Part shown: positions 10,244 to 21,470 of the stretch, one piece after another
Layout of the letters: each line of letters begins with the position of its first letter
How positions within the stretch are numbered: the first letter of the stretch is position 1
Assembly (NCBI RefSeq): GCF_014898055.3
Contig: NW_023601212.1
Coordinates: 39,296,329-39,360,328, forward strand
DNA: 64,000 bases
Direction of reading: 5' to 3'
Source of the DNA: Talpa occidentalis
Taxonomy: Eukaryota; Chordata; Mammalia; Eulipotyphla; Talpidae
Translations under genes and position numbers: made by a program
The notes under the pieces: model-generated
What the model was told of the DNA's origin: nothing
What the model saw: the letters and a program-made list of their open reading frames with translations, nothing else
Databases searched by the model: none

Positions 10244-10652
10244 CGGGGCAGACTGGGCATGCAGGAGAGTGTGTCTCTGACTCGCCATTTTAGAAAAGGG
10301 ACTTTCTTCAATAAAGACTGCTTGAAACTAGCAGAAGGCTCCCCACAGAGCCAGAGGGAGAACGTTCCCTGAGCAGTCAGAGGTGAGCTGGTCCCGCCTG
10401 GCAGGAAGTCAGAGCCCAAAGGGGGATCCAGCGATTTGGAACCCAGAGTGCAATCCAGCTGCCTCACCTCCAGGGAAATCTGTGGGACTTCAAGACACAC
10501 CTTTGTAATTAAACACAGAAGGAGGAGATATTCTGTGACAGTGACCATTAAGATACTCAAAGTACCACTGTCTCACTAGACTTCTGGCATAACAGTATTT
10601 GACTCATTTGGACCTCCAGTTTCCAAAACCCCAGAAAGAGCATACCAAAAAG
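10244..10652 (+). other. L1 5' UTR-like segment
   Basis: About 400 bp lie between the target duplication and the ORF1 ATG at 10653. They are moderately G+C-rich and show no open frame that continues into ORF1. The element is either 5'-truncated within the UTR or has a short UTR. Confidence 0.6.
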
Positions 10653-11962
10653 ATGTCAGCCAGTACCAGTGACACAGTGGCCCAATGCATAGGGCAAATT
10701 AGAAAACAGGCAGCAGGGAGAAGAAAAACTACATCCAACCTAGCAACTCCTCAGGAAAAAGACACACCACAAAAAGAAAACCACCCACCAGCTTGCAATG
10801 ACAGTGACTTAGAAGAACTTCTGAGCCTTCCAGAAAGAGAATTTAAAATTGCCATGATTAAAAAACTAAAGGAAGTAAAAAATGACATGGGAAAAATAAT
10901 CAACAATCAGAAGAATAAAATTGAGTCCCTAAAGAGGGAAGTAAAAGAAATGCAGGAGATCAAAGAATTAATGGAGGCGCTAAAGAACTCTGGGAAAAGC
11001 AGAAAGATGAAAGCAGAATAGATGAAATAGAAGAACAAATAAGTACTCATGAAGACACAGAAATAAAAAGAACCAAAACAGAAAAGGAAAGAGAAGTATG
11101 AAGGAAAAAGACTGAAGAAAGACTTCAGGAACTATCTGACTCCATGAGGAAAGGAAATATAAGAGTTGTAGGAATCCCAGAAGGAGAGGAGAGAGATGTA
11201 GGAACAGAGAAAATATTCAAGGAAATAATTGAAGAGAACTTCCCAAACGTGAAGGAGCTGAAAATAGACATACAAGAAGCAAGAAGCACACCAAACTTCC
11301 ATGACGAAAGGAAAAATACAGCAAGACACATAATAGTAAAGCTCCCAAGAATCCAAGATAAGGAAAAAATAATGAAGCTGGGCCTCCCCGGTGGCGCAGC
11401 GGTTGAGCGCTGGGTTGCGAAGCTGCCAGCAGCCTCTGCAGCGCCGGTTCGATCCCCGGCTGCTCCCCGGCCACCGGAGGAGGGTCCCACATGGCGCGCA
11501 GACCTCTCCTGCCGCCCGCTGCTCCCCTCAGCAGTGTACTTCGGTCCTTCTGCCTGCTCTGCTCCCCGCTCTGGCTCTGGTGAATTCTCTCGCCTTCCCG
11601 CGCTTCTGACTGTACCCAGTGCATGTATAAACAAAAACAAACAAATGAATAAATAAATAAATGAAACATGCCTCTATAAAAAAAAAATAATGAAGCTGAC
11701 AAGAGGGAAGAAACAGATAACATTCAAAGGAAAACCAATTAGACTGACATCAGACTTCTCTGAAGAAACACTACGGGCAAGGAGAGAATGGAGGGACATA
11801 GTCAACAGACTCCAAGACAACAAATGCCAACCAAGAATACTCTATTCCACAAAGCTTTCCTTCCTCTATGAAGAAAGAATAAAGACTTTCCCAGACAAAC
11901 AGAAACTCTGGAATTTCATTACAACTAAACCCCCACTCCAAAAAATACTACAAGAGTCCTAA
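10653..11962 (+). pseudogene. L1 ORF1, broken and SINE-interrupted
   Basis: ORF1 encodes the RNA-binding chaperone of L1. From the ATG at 10653 the frame runs to a TAG at 11019-11021 through a coiled-coil-like charged stretch. After further breaks it resumes at about 11144-11380 (RVVGIPEGEE, typical of the RRM region), is split by a SINE, and ends in the C-terminal domain (ILYSTKLSF) with a stop at 11960-11962. It is non-functional. Confidence 0.88.
11381..11685 (+). mobile_element. tRNA-derived SINE in L1 ORF1
   Basis: It is flanked by AATAATGAAGCTG (ending 11380; 11686-11698). Box A (TGGCGCAGCGG) and box B (GGTTCGATCCC) match consensus exactly. The tail has the AAACATGCCTCTATAAA variant. 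Confidence 0.96.
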
Positions 11963-12060
11963 AGCCAGAACCAACAGAGGGATGAATAACAATGAAAGAA
12001 GGCAAAAAAAAAAAGTTATTAAAAGAATAAATAAATAAAATCAAAGGAAAGACAAACACA

Positions 12061-15000
12061 ATGGCAAATACAGATGCTAACATATCAATATTAGCTCTAA
12101 ATGTAAATGGACTAAACTCTTCAATAAAAAGACACAGAGTCGCAGGCTGGATTAAGAAACAAAACCCAACCTTTTGCTGTCTCCAGGAAACACATTTAAC
12201 TACAAAAGATAAAAATAGACTCAAAGTTAAAGGATGGAAAACCACCCTACAAGCAAATGGACCAAAAAAGAAAGCAGGAACAGCTATACTTATATCAGAT
12301 AAAACAGATTTCAAACTCAAAAAGGTAAAAAGAGACCCCTACGGTCACTACATTATGATCAAGGGGAAAATACTTCAGGAAGAAATAACACTCATTAACA
12401 TATACTCACCAAATGAAGGAGCACAAAAATATATCAGACAACTATTATCATCTCTGAAAACAGACATCAGAGAAAACACATATGTAGTAGGAGACTTCAA
12501 CACACCACTATCAACAATGGATAGATCAACGAGACAAAAAATAAATAAAGACACTAAAGCTCTAAATAAGGATCTAGAGCACTTGGGCTCAACAGACATT
12601 TATAGAATAATAAACCCCAAAAAATCTGAGTACACATTTTTCTCAAGCGCACGCGGATCATTCTCCAGGATCAATCACATACTGGGACACAAGACAAACA
12701 TCAACAGATATACCAAGATTGAAATCACACTAACCATCTTCTCTGACCATGAAGGCATCAAACTAGAAATAAACCATAAAAAGAAGGCAAGGAACTCTCC
12801 TACCTCATGGAGATTGAAACCCACACTACTGGAAGACCACTGAACTAATGAGGAGATCAAAGAAGAAATTAAAAAATTCTTTGTGTAACTGGTCCAACCA
12901 CTATGGAAAGCTGTGTGGAGATTCCTCAACCTACTAAAGATAGAGCTTCCATATGATCCAGCAATTCCACTCCTAGGTATTTACCCAAAGGACACAGAAA
13001 CATTAATTCCAAAGAGCACCTGCACCCCTATATTTATAGCAGCACAATTCACAATAGCTAAACTTTGGAAACAACCCAAATGCCCAAAAATAGATGACTG
13101 GATCAAGAAGATGTGGTACATATACACAATGGAATATTACTCAGCATTCAAAAAAGATAAACACATGCAATTTGCAGCAACATGGATGGAGCTGGAAGGG
13201 ATCATGCTCAGCAAAATAAGCCAGAAAGGAAAAGAAAAATACCAGATGGTCTCACTCATAACAGGAATCTAGAAACCTAAATATGGACCAGGAAAAAGAA
13301 TAACTATAAGAAAGAAAAAAATCAAAATCAACAAACAACTATGAACCAGAGATACTCTTCGGGGGGGTGGGGTGGGGAGGAGGGATTGGGGTCAAAATCG
13401 GGGTTGCAATTGTATGGGGAATATAAAAATAAAAATTAAAAAAAATTCTTTGCATTGAATGACAAGGAGGACACCAATTTCCTAAATGTATGGGATGCAG
13501 CAAAAGCAGTAATAAGAGGAAAACATATAGCAATAGAGGGTCACATCAAGAAACAAGAAAGAACTCAAAGAAACAACCTAATCTCAAAGCTCAAAGAACT
13601 AGAAAAAGAACAACAACAACAAAAAAAACCCCAAAACCAGTAGAAGAAAAGAAATAATAAAAATCAAAGCAGAAATAAATGAAATCGAAACTGAAAAAAT
13701 AATCCAAAAGATCAATGAAACCAAAAGCTGGTTCTTCAAAAAAATAAATAAAATAGACAAACCCTTAGCCAGGCTCAAAAAGGAAAAACGGGAGAAAGCA
13801 CAAATAAATAGGATCACAAATGAAAGAGGAGAAATTACAACGGACATAGCAGAAATCAAAAGAATAATCAGAAACTACTATGAACAGTTATATGAAAACA
13901 AGTTCAACAATCTAAAAGAGATGGACAAATTCCTACAACTCTACAATCACCCAAAGCTAGATAAAGAAGAAATAGAACATCTAAACAGTCCAATTACAAG
14001 CAGCGAAATTGAAATGGTAATCAAAAAGCTCACCAAAAACAAAAGCCCAGGACCTGATGGATTTACAAATGAATTCTACCAAACATTCAGAGATGAATTA
14101 GTGCCTATCCTTCACAAACTCTTTCAAAAAATTGAGAAGGAAGGAATAATACCAAACACGTTCTATGAAGCCAACATTACACTAATACCAAAATCAAACA
14201 AGGACAACACAAAAAAGGAAAACTACAGGCCAATCTCTCTAATGAACACTGTTGCAAAAATCCTCCATAAAATATTAGCTATCAGAATCCAACAATGTAT
14301 CCATAAGATAATTCACCACGACCAAGTAGGATTCATTCTAGGGACACAAGGATGGTTCAACATCCGAAAAATCAATCAACGTCATCCAAACATCAACAAA
14401 AAGAAATATAAAAACCATATGATAGTATCAATAGATGCTGAGAAAGCTTTTGACAAAGTACAACACCCATTCATGATAAAAGCCCTTGAAATTCTTGGGA
14501 TACAAGGAACATGCCTCAACATCATAAAGACCATATATGACAAGCCAACAGCCAGTATCATTCTCAATGGTGAAAAGCTGAAAGCATTTCCATTAAGATC
14601 TGGAACAAGACAAGGATGTCCACTCTCACCACTGCTTTTCAATATAATACTGGAAGTCCTAGCCAGAGCAATAAGAGAAGAGAAAGACATACAAGGAATC
14701 CAAATAGGAAAAGAAGAAGTCAAACTATCACTATTTGCAGATGATAAGATAATATACATAGAGAACCCCAAAAACTCCACAGAAAAACTAATTCAACTAA
14801 TCAATCAGTTTAGTAAAGTGGCAGGATACAAAATCAACACGCAAAAATCAGTAGCCTTTCTATACACAAACAATAAATCTGAAGAAGAAGAAATCAAAAA
14901 AATCATCCCTTTTATTATTGAAACAAAAAAAAAATCAAATACTTGGGAATAAATCTAACAAAAGAGGTAAAGGACCTATACAAACAAAACTATAAAACAC

Positions 15001-16469
15001 TGTTAAAAGAAATAGAAGAAGACACAAAGAAATGAAAAGAAATCCCTTGCTCATGGATTGGAAGAATTAACATTATTAAAATAGCCATCCTACCAAAAGC
15101 AATCTACAGATTCAATGCTATTCCAATAAAAATTTCAGTGACATTCTTCAAAGAAATAGAACAATTATTGATGAAATTCATATGGAATCACCAAAAACAC
15201 CGAATAGCCAAAGCTCTCCTGAAAAAAAAAAAAGAAGGGAATGGAGGCATCACACTCCCAGACTTCAAACTCTACTACAAAGCCATAATCATCAAAACTG
15301 CATGGTATTGGAACAAGAACAGACACACAGACTAATGGAATTGAATAGAAAATCCAGAAATAAACCCACAGATTTATGGTCAAATAATATTTGACAAAGG
15401 AGCAAAGAATATGCAATGGAGCAAAGAAAGTTTGTTCAATAAATGGTGCTGGGAAAAGTGGGTCGCTACATGCAAAAGAATGAAGCTTGACTACTACCTC
15501 ACACCATGCACAAAACCAACTCAAAATGGATTAAAGAACTAGACATAAGACCTGAAACCATAAAATACATAGAAGGAAATATAGGCGAAACACTACATTA
15601 CATGCACCTCAAAGACATCTTTACAGACACATCACCCAAAGCAGTGATAGTGAAGGCAAAGATAAACAGCTGGGACTACATCAAATTAAAGAACTTCTGC
15701 ACAGCAAAAGAGACAATAACCAAAACAAAGAGAAACCCCACCGACTGGGAGAACATTTTTGCACACAACACTAGTGATAAAGGACTGATCACAAAAATCT
15801 ACAAAGAGCTGATGAGACTCAACAAAAACAAAGAAAATAATCAAGTCAAAAAATGGGCAGAAGAGCTAAAAAGAAACTTCTCCGAAGAGGAAATGCAAAT
15901 GGCCAACAGGCATATGAAAAAATGTTCAACATCACTTGTAATCAGGGAAATGCAAATCAAAACTACCATGAGATACCATCTTACACCAGTGAGAATGGCA
16001 CATATTAAAAAAAACTAGCAACAACAAATGTTGGCGAGGTTGTGGAGAAAAAGGAACTCTCCTGCACTGCTGGTGGGAGTGCAAACTGGTCCAACCAATA
16101 TGGAGAGCTGTGTGGAGATTTCTTGACCTACTAAACATAGAGCTTCCATATGATCCAGCAATTCCACTCCTAGATATTTACCCAAATGACACAGAAACAT
16201 TAATTCCAAAGGGCACCCGCATGCCTACGTTTATAGCAGCACTATGTACAATAGCTAAGCTATAGAAACAACCCAAATGCCTAAAAATAGATGACTGGAT
16301 CAAGAAGACATGGTACATATACACAGTGGAATATTACTAAGCAATCAAAAAAGATAAACACATGCAGTTTGCAGTAACATGGATGGAGCTAGAAGGGATC
16401 ATGCTCAGCGAAATAAGTCAGAAAGGAAAAGAAAAATACCAGACGGTCTCACTCATAGCAGGAATTTAG
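12061..16469 (+). pseudogene. L1 ORF2, broken (endonuclease and reverse transcriptase)
   Basis: The endonuclease domain (12061-12843) has ALNVNGLN, the catalytic-glutamate segment LQETHL, VVGDFN and SDH. It is followed by a stop and the truncated L1 insertion. The reverse transcriptase (open 13921-14952) has [29 protein letters not shown] and the catalytic FADD at 14734-14745, followed by Lys-Ile where Met-Ile is usual. Shifts occur at 13450-13920 and after 14952. The C-terminal part ends at the TAG at 16467-16469. Confidence 0.92.
12884..13440 (+). mobile_element. 5'-truncated L1 inserted in L1 ORF2
   Basis: The fragment holds the last 120 or so codons of ORF2 ([19 protein letters not shown] onward), the G-rich 3' UTR and an A-rich tail. 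It is flanked by the duplication AAAAATTCTTTG (to 12883, and 13441-13452). The interrupted ORF2 sequence resumes directly after it. Confidence 0.93.
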
Positions 16470-16714
16470 AAAATCTAAATAAGAGACCAGGAAAAAGACT
16501 AATCAATACAAAGTAGAACCCAAAATCAACATGCAACTATAAACTAGAGACACACTGGTGGGGGTGGAGGGGTGGGGACAGCAAGGACTAGAGTCAAAAT
16601 AAAGGGGGGGGGTGCAACTGTATGGGGAATATAACCAAAATGAAAATGCATACATTGTGCAAAGATGAAAAACGATGTAAGAATTATATAAAATAAAATA
16701 TTTAAAAAAAAAAA
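16470..16714 (+). other. L1 3' UTR and poly-A tail
   Basis: The segment contains a G-rich run (about 16557-16612), then TGTATGGGGAATATAA and an A-rich tail. The same 3' UTR type is seen in the L1 fragments at 12884, 42733 and 61418 (minus strand), so all belong to one L1 lineage. Confidence 0.85.
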
Positions 16715-16729
16715 AGAAATCCTGGCCTT

Positions 16730-17962
16730 GTTAAAGGCAGTAGCTTTACCATCAGCTGTTGCCGTGATGCACTGTCCTGGCCACCAAAAGGGTGGGTCTG
16801 ACATGGCAAAGGGCAACAGGGCAGCTGATTGGGTGGCTAAGGCCACTGCCCGTCCTGCCCTTCAGGGTGCACTCATGCCTCTTGTGGACCTGACTCAGCA
16901 TGCTCCTGAATACACCGAGCGGGATGAGGAGAGAGCTCGTGCATGGGGATTTACTGAGTTTGACCCCAGCTCTACTTGGAGAGTAAACTCCCATGGGATG
17001 ATACTCCTCCCGGAGGCCCTGGTATATCCGGTGCTAAAACATCTTCATGAAGGATCTCACTATGGGAGAGATGCCTTATTAGAAACGGTGCGCCCATATT
17101 TGAAGGGACCATGTTTGCATAAAATAGCACAACGGATCACCCGAGGTTGTCAACTATGTGCCAGGAATAACCCCAAGACTGACTCCCACCCTAAAGCTGA
17201 TGGGGTTCAATATTGAGGCAAGTGCCCTTTTGAGGACTGGCAGGTGGACTTTACACAAATGCCTAGAGCAACTTCACAAATTTACACAAATGCCTAGGCA
17301 ACTTCAAATACCTACTGGTTTTTGTGGACACGTTCTCGGGATGGGTGGAAGCATTTCCCACAAAGATGGAAAAAGCTTCCGAGGTTGCAAAACAGCTGCT
17401 GAAGGAGATAATCCCTCGCTTTGGGTTGCTGGACTCCATCCAGAGTGATAATGGGCCGGCATTTGTCTCTGATGTTACTCATGCAATAAGCAGTGCGTTA
17501 CAGATCAACTGGAAATTGCATGCTGCATGGAGACCGCAGTTTTCTGGACAAACGGAGAAAATGAACCACATCTTAAAGAAAACCTTGGCAAAACTATGCC
17601 AAGAAACACAGCTTCGTTGGGACCAGGTACTATCCCTTGCCCTCCTCCGGATAAGAGTGGCACCTAGAAGTGGGCTACAATTAAGCCCCTTTGAAATTGT
17701 GTTTGGAAGACCCTTCTAGGCCTCAGTTCTGAAAACCAGTCGAGAAATAGCACAAGAATGCCGGACCACACAATATGTGAAACACATCCAGGAGGTTCTG
17801 GCAGTAATTCACAACTTTGCAACCTCGAGGATCTCTATGCCTCCTGATCAACCATTGCATCCCTTCAAACCTGGAGATCAGGTCTTACTGAAGACCTGGC
17901 AGAGTCGGGATGCCCAAAACCAGCTGTCCGAAAAATGGACGGTCCATACGACGTTTTGCTAA
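16730..17962 (+). pseudogene. RNase H end and integrase remnant
   Basis: After the L1, the RNase H frame resumes (HCPGHQKG), followed by integrase. The HHCC zinc domain is visible (His residues near 17046-17060; CQLC at 17148-17159). The core has VDFT near 17244, SDNGPAF near 17447 and the glutamate in the QTEKMN segment near 17555. A direct duplication of about 31 bp at 17250-17310 breaks the frame within the core, and a TAG follows at 17717-17719. A C-terminal segment continues to about 17962. Confidence 0.87.
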
Positions 17963-19200
17963 GCACACATACTTCTCTGAAACTTGCAGGCCTGGGTACA
18001 TCATTCCAGAGTTAAGAAAGCGCCAGAAGGAACTGACCCAGAGACGAAGTCCCATTGGCCTTGTGAACCCATTGAGGACTTGAGATATTTGTTTAAGAAA
18101 CAGACAAAAACTTGAATGTTACTGACTTCTTTTCCAGTTATTGTTGCAGGATACCCAAGGACTCATTTTTTTCTGAAGAAACCCTGAGGAAAAAAACTAA
18201 CATGCTCTAACCTATCTTCTTCCTTTCAAAGTTTAGGAAACATGAAATAACACCTAGGATCATGCATATGCTGACAGTATTTTTTTTACATAGAAAGGTT
18301 TTCAATCTTGATTTTGCTATTTCCTATCAACTTTTTGGTTTTTTTTAACTTTGAAGTTTTTTCTCTGCTTGTTTTTTGTTACTTTGGCCTATCAGTGAAA
18401 CTGCAGTTGTATGAGCTATCCCAGGCGTGATGAATGGTTACTAAAGAGCTCTTTGTGTCTATATGTTGTCTGTCTGTATGTCCTTGTGTCTAACTGTCTT
18501 GGCCTCCAGTGATTGACAAATTGGCATACATGGTGCCCACAGACGTTGGGGGGAAAAAAAAACCAGTCTCCAGTTATGAGAAAAACTAAAGGTTATGGTT
18601 TGATTGTCAACATTGTGCTACTGAACTAAGCCGGTGCCTTATAAAGATTGAATATTGTTGTTTCTGTTATTTTTCTGATATTTATGGCAAAGCTTCCCAG
18701 AAATCTAAATTCAAGTACAATTTTGGTAGCCTGTCATTTGGCTGATGCAAGGAAATTTTGTGGAACCTCAGTAGAGCTCCTGAGACATTCCACAAAGTTT
18801 CTCCCTTTCCTCCTGGGAAGGCATTAGATGAATTTGTTCTATTTGGCTTTTACCTAATGAAGTAAAACTGAAAGGGAAGCATTGTCACTTGGGAAAATGG
18901 TAAAACTTTGGCATGTACAGAAATGTTAACAGTGGTTTTCTAAAATGTGTATAAAAAAACCTCTCAGTACCTGGTATGTATGTAAATTGTCAGTGGTGAT
19001 TGTCACCTTGTAATATTGTATACTTCAATTGTTTAATATCTATAGAAATTGGTTCTGGAAATATAGGGAGAAAAGGTCTCAACAGATTCCTATTGATGGA
19101 ACTGTTGAGAGTTAAAACTTTCCTACAAAGGACTGAATAGACCTGGAAATACACGTGACATTTACTAAATTTTCTTTGACATAATACTGGTAATTTTTTT

Positions 19201-19459
19201 TTAAAGATTTATTTATTTATTTATACAAGCACTGGGTACAGTCAGAAGCACGGGAGGGTGAGAGAATTCACCAGAGCCAGAGCAGGGAACAGAACAGGCA
19301 GAATGACAAAGTACACTGCTGAGGGGAGCAGCAGGTGGCAGGAGAGGTCTGCGCACCCTGTGGGCCCCTCGCCCGATGGCCGGGGATTGAACCAGCGCTG
19401 CAGAGGCTGTGGGCAGCTTCGCAGCCCAGTGCTCAACCGCTGCGCCACCCGGGAGGCCC
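19201..19459 (-). mobile_element. tRNA-derived SINE in the proviral 3' region
   Basis: It is flanked by AATACTGGTAATTTTTTT (19183-19200 and 19460-19477). Confidence 0.95.
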
Positions 19460-19752
19460 AATACTGGTAATTTTTTTATGCATTTTGTCCTGAATCCACA
19501 AAGTTTTGTTTTTTTTTTTGCTTTGTTTTGTTTTGTTTTGAGTAACCAGGATCTGCAGCAAGGTTGCAATTTTTTTCCAGCAAAGCTAACTTGTCACATT
19601 TTTTCTCCCCTTGATACCAACACAACATACAAATAGTGGTAGTAATATTTTTTGCTACTTGAATAGTGTCTGTTTTTGCATAACTTCCATAGGGATTTTG
19701 TCTGCTTAAACAAAAAAAGAAATTGGACGTGAGTTTGATTGTGTAGCTTTGC

Positions 19753-20055
19753 ATGGAGTTTTTCCAGAAAGTTGAAAAAGAGCTGAACCAAGAAGAGGAG
19801 AACCTGTTTGCTTTGTTTGTAGGGTTCCAGAGACCTCCAAAGAAGGTGAGGAAGCTTGCCTCCATTGGCAGGACTGGACAACCCGGCCAACGAAAAATCC
19901 CTGGTACCCTCGAGAAGAGGAAAGCCCAGATGGAGTCTGATGAGACCAACTTTGTTCCTGAAGCCTACATGGACCGATGCCAACGGTTCGCTCTGATCCT
20001 ATATGGAGTATTTCAACAAAGCCAGCTAAAAATTGCTGTTATTTCTGCCCTGTGA
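19753..20055 (+). other. Unassigned 100-codon open frame in the env position
   Basis: A frame starting ATGGAGTTTTTCCAG encodes an acidic N-terminal stretch, then a lysine/arginine-rich middle (RPPKKVRKL, about residues 27-35) and a hydrophobic end. I do not recognise it. It could be an accessory or captured sequence, or chance; the opposite strand is also open here over a similar span. The surrounding proviral genes are full of stops. Confidence 0.25.
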
Positions 20056-20456
20056 TTTTATGCAAAAATAGGAAAAATGGTTTAAAAGTAGATTTAGTTT
20101 GCAAACTTTTGCTATGCTGTTAAAAGTTTGGGACCAAGGTTGAGAAAATTTGTGTTTTACATCAGTTGAACCATTTTAAGATTTTTTTTCCTGTGATTTT
20201 TGACATATCTGCTGTCTTGTTTTGGCTAATGCCTCCAGATTTTTTTTTTTTTTTTTTTTTTTGGGCTTGAACTGATGAACTGTTTTTCCAGGAATAGAGG
20301 GCTTTTGCTTTCCACAATGAACAAACACCTGGAGGGACTGGTTTTCTTTCACACTGGAACCTGGTAAAAAAATGCTCATCTGAGACTGCATCCCAACATC
20401 CATATATTTGATCTTCATCACCATGGAAATAGTGGCAAAAAGTGAAAGGGGGGAAT

Positions 20457-20926
20457 TGTTAGGGGGAAAAGGATGTCCCAAAGCTATTTCCATACAGGCT
20501 TTGTGGACTCCACCCCCACCCCAGGCCAAAGCCAAAGACACTGGGAACTCCAAATCCCATCACCACCCAAGGGAAGGTGGCTGGGACCTGAGGGTGGGGT
20601 TAAGCAGCCAGGTTGGTATAAAGCCAGACACGTGGGCTTTGGAGGGGTCCCCCATTTTGACTCTCCGCCAGCTCGCAGCGTCCGGCCAGCTCGGAGAGTG
20701 CTTTTTGGGTTTCCAGGTCGGCGGATCGGGTAGGACGCATTAAAGACTTTATTTCCCTATTTTCTCCCTGAGTTGTACATTTTCCTTATTTCCTTTTCCC
20801 TTGTAAATAAACCTTTTATTAACCGCGTGTGTGTGCCTGTAGTGGAGTATTAATAAGTTCCTTTTAAGCGCGCGGGTGAGGACCCACAGCCAGGAACCCG
20901 TTCAATATCGGGGCTGCCCTATAACA
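20457..20926 (+). repeat. 3' LTR of the provirus
   Basis: The LTR begins TGTTAGGGGGAAAAGG directly after the polypurine tract and ends CCCTATAACA. TATAAAG lies at 20617-20623 and AATAAA at 20806-20811. It aligns along its length with the 5' LTR once the SINE there is removed. Confidence 0.92.
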
Positions 20927-20999
20927 GATCTAGCGCTGCAGCGGCTACAGATAGCTTCATAGTGCTGAGACTTAACCCCTTGCACCACCAGGGAGGCCC
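20927..20999 (-). mobile_element. tRNA-derived SINE, 5' part (split by provirus)
   Basis: GATCTAGCGCTGCAGCGG onward to CACCAGGGAGGCCCC completes the SINE begun at 4138. The duplication CCCTGCTTTT follows. Confidence 0.93.
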
Positions 21000-21007
21000 C
21001 TGCTTTT

Positions 21008-21470
21008 AATTATTTTGTATATACACCCAGTATATACAAGATTTCTTGAGGGACTACTATACTGTTTTCACAGTTTCATTATTTTACATTCCCACCAACA
21101 GTGCACAAGGATTTCTCCATATTCTAGCCTACACTTGTTCTATTCTGTTTTTTTTTTTTTTTTAAAGATTTATTTATTTATACAAGCACTGGGTACAGTC
21201 AGAAGCGCGGGTACAGTCAGAGCCAGAGTGGGGAGCAGAGCAGGCAGAAGGACCGAAGTACACTGCCAAGGGGAGCAGCGGGCGGCAGGAGAGATTTGCG
21301 CACCATGTGGGACCCTCCTCTGGTGGCCAGGGAGCAGCCGGGGATCGAACTGGCGCTGCAGAGGCTGCAGGCAGCTTCGCAACCCAGCGCTCAAACGCTG
21401 CGCCACCGGGGAGGCCCTGTTCTATTCTGTTTTAATATAAATCATTTTAATAGAAGCGAGGTGGCAGTCA
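21008..21470 (-). mobile_element. Ancient L1 3' region (right part), interrupted
   Basis: TTTTGTATATACACCCAGTA and then ACATTCCCACCAACAGTGCA continue the antisense L1 pattern left off at 4127. The SINE at 21152-21417 interrupts this part. Confidence 0.6.
21152..21417 (-). mobile_element. tRNA-derived SINE, GC-rich subfamily
   Basis: It is flanked by TGTTCTATTCTGTTTT (21136-21151 and 21418-21433). It lacks about 30 bp near the tail (GAGAGAATTCACC missing; GGTACAGTCAG occurs twice). Confidence 0.94.

Larger units (their letters stand above)
10244..16714 (+). mobile_element. Near full-length L1 inserted in the provirus
   Basis: A 6.5-kb L1 with a short 5' UTR-like segment, ORF1, ORF2, a G-rich 3' UTR and a poly-A tail is flanked by a perfect 15-bp target duplication AGAAATCCTGGCCTT (10229-10243 and 16715-16729). 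It split the RNase H region. Both ORFs contain stops or shifts, and it carries its own SINE (11381-11685) and a truncated L1 (12884-13440). The perfect duplication suggests it is much younger than the provirus. Confidence 0.95.
17963..20456 (+). other. Proviral 3' region without recognisable env
   Basis: About 2.2 kb (minus the SINE at 19201-19459) lies where env is expected. I see no signal peptide, furin site, CXXC/CX6CC motif or fusion-peptide-like segment in an open frame. The sequence is A+T-rich and resembles untranslated sequence. A purine run AGTGAAAGGGGGGAAT at about 20441-20456 is the polypurine tract directly before the 3' LTR. Confidence 0.6.
4400..20926 (+). mobile_element. Endogenous retrovirus, class I-like provirus, defective
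   Basis: Two related LTRs (TGTTAGGGGG...TAACA) enclose a primer binding site, gag, protease, polymerase and integrase remnants and a polypurine tract. Pol and Gag motifs are of gammaretrovirus-like class I type. The element lies inside a SINE, and the host 4-mer next to the LTRs is gaac at left and gatc at right, compatible with a 4-bp target duplication carrying one mutation. It is interrupted by four SINEs and a 6.5-kb L1. Stops and shifts occur in every gene and no env was recognised. By eye the LTRs differ at very roughly one base in ten, so the insertion is old. Confidence 0.93.

Noticed and set aside
11391..11609. Recurrent 70-110-codon open frames of similar sequence at many sites (for example 7825, 28485, 29045, 32816)
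   Set aside because: All are the same tRNA-derived SINE read in one of its open frames. The similarity reflects repeat copies, not a gene family.
11381..11685. A functional tRNA gene suggested by perfect A and B boxes
   Set aside because: The boxes sit in a SINE head. The sequence does not form a mature tRNA cloverleaf with a CCA-ready end, and the element has a long unrelated body and tail.
13921..14952. A possibly active L1 reverse transcriptase
   Set aside because: The 343-codon RT segment is open, but ORF1 and the rest of ORF2 contain stops, frameshifts, a SINE and another L1, so the element cannot be active.
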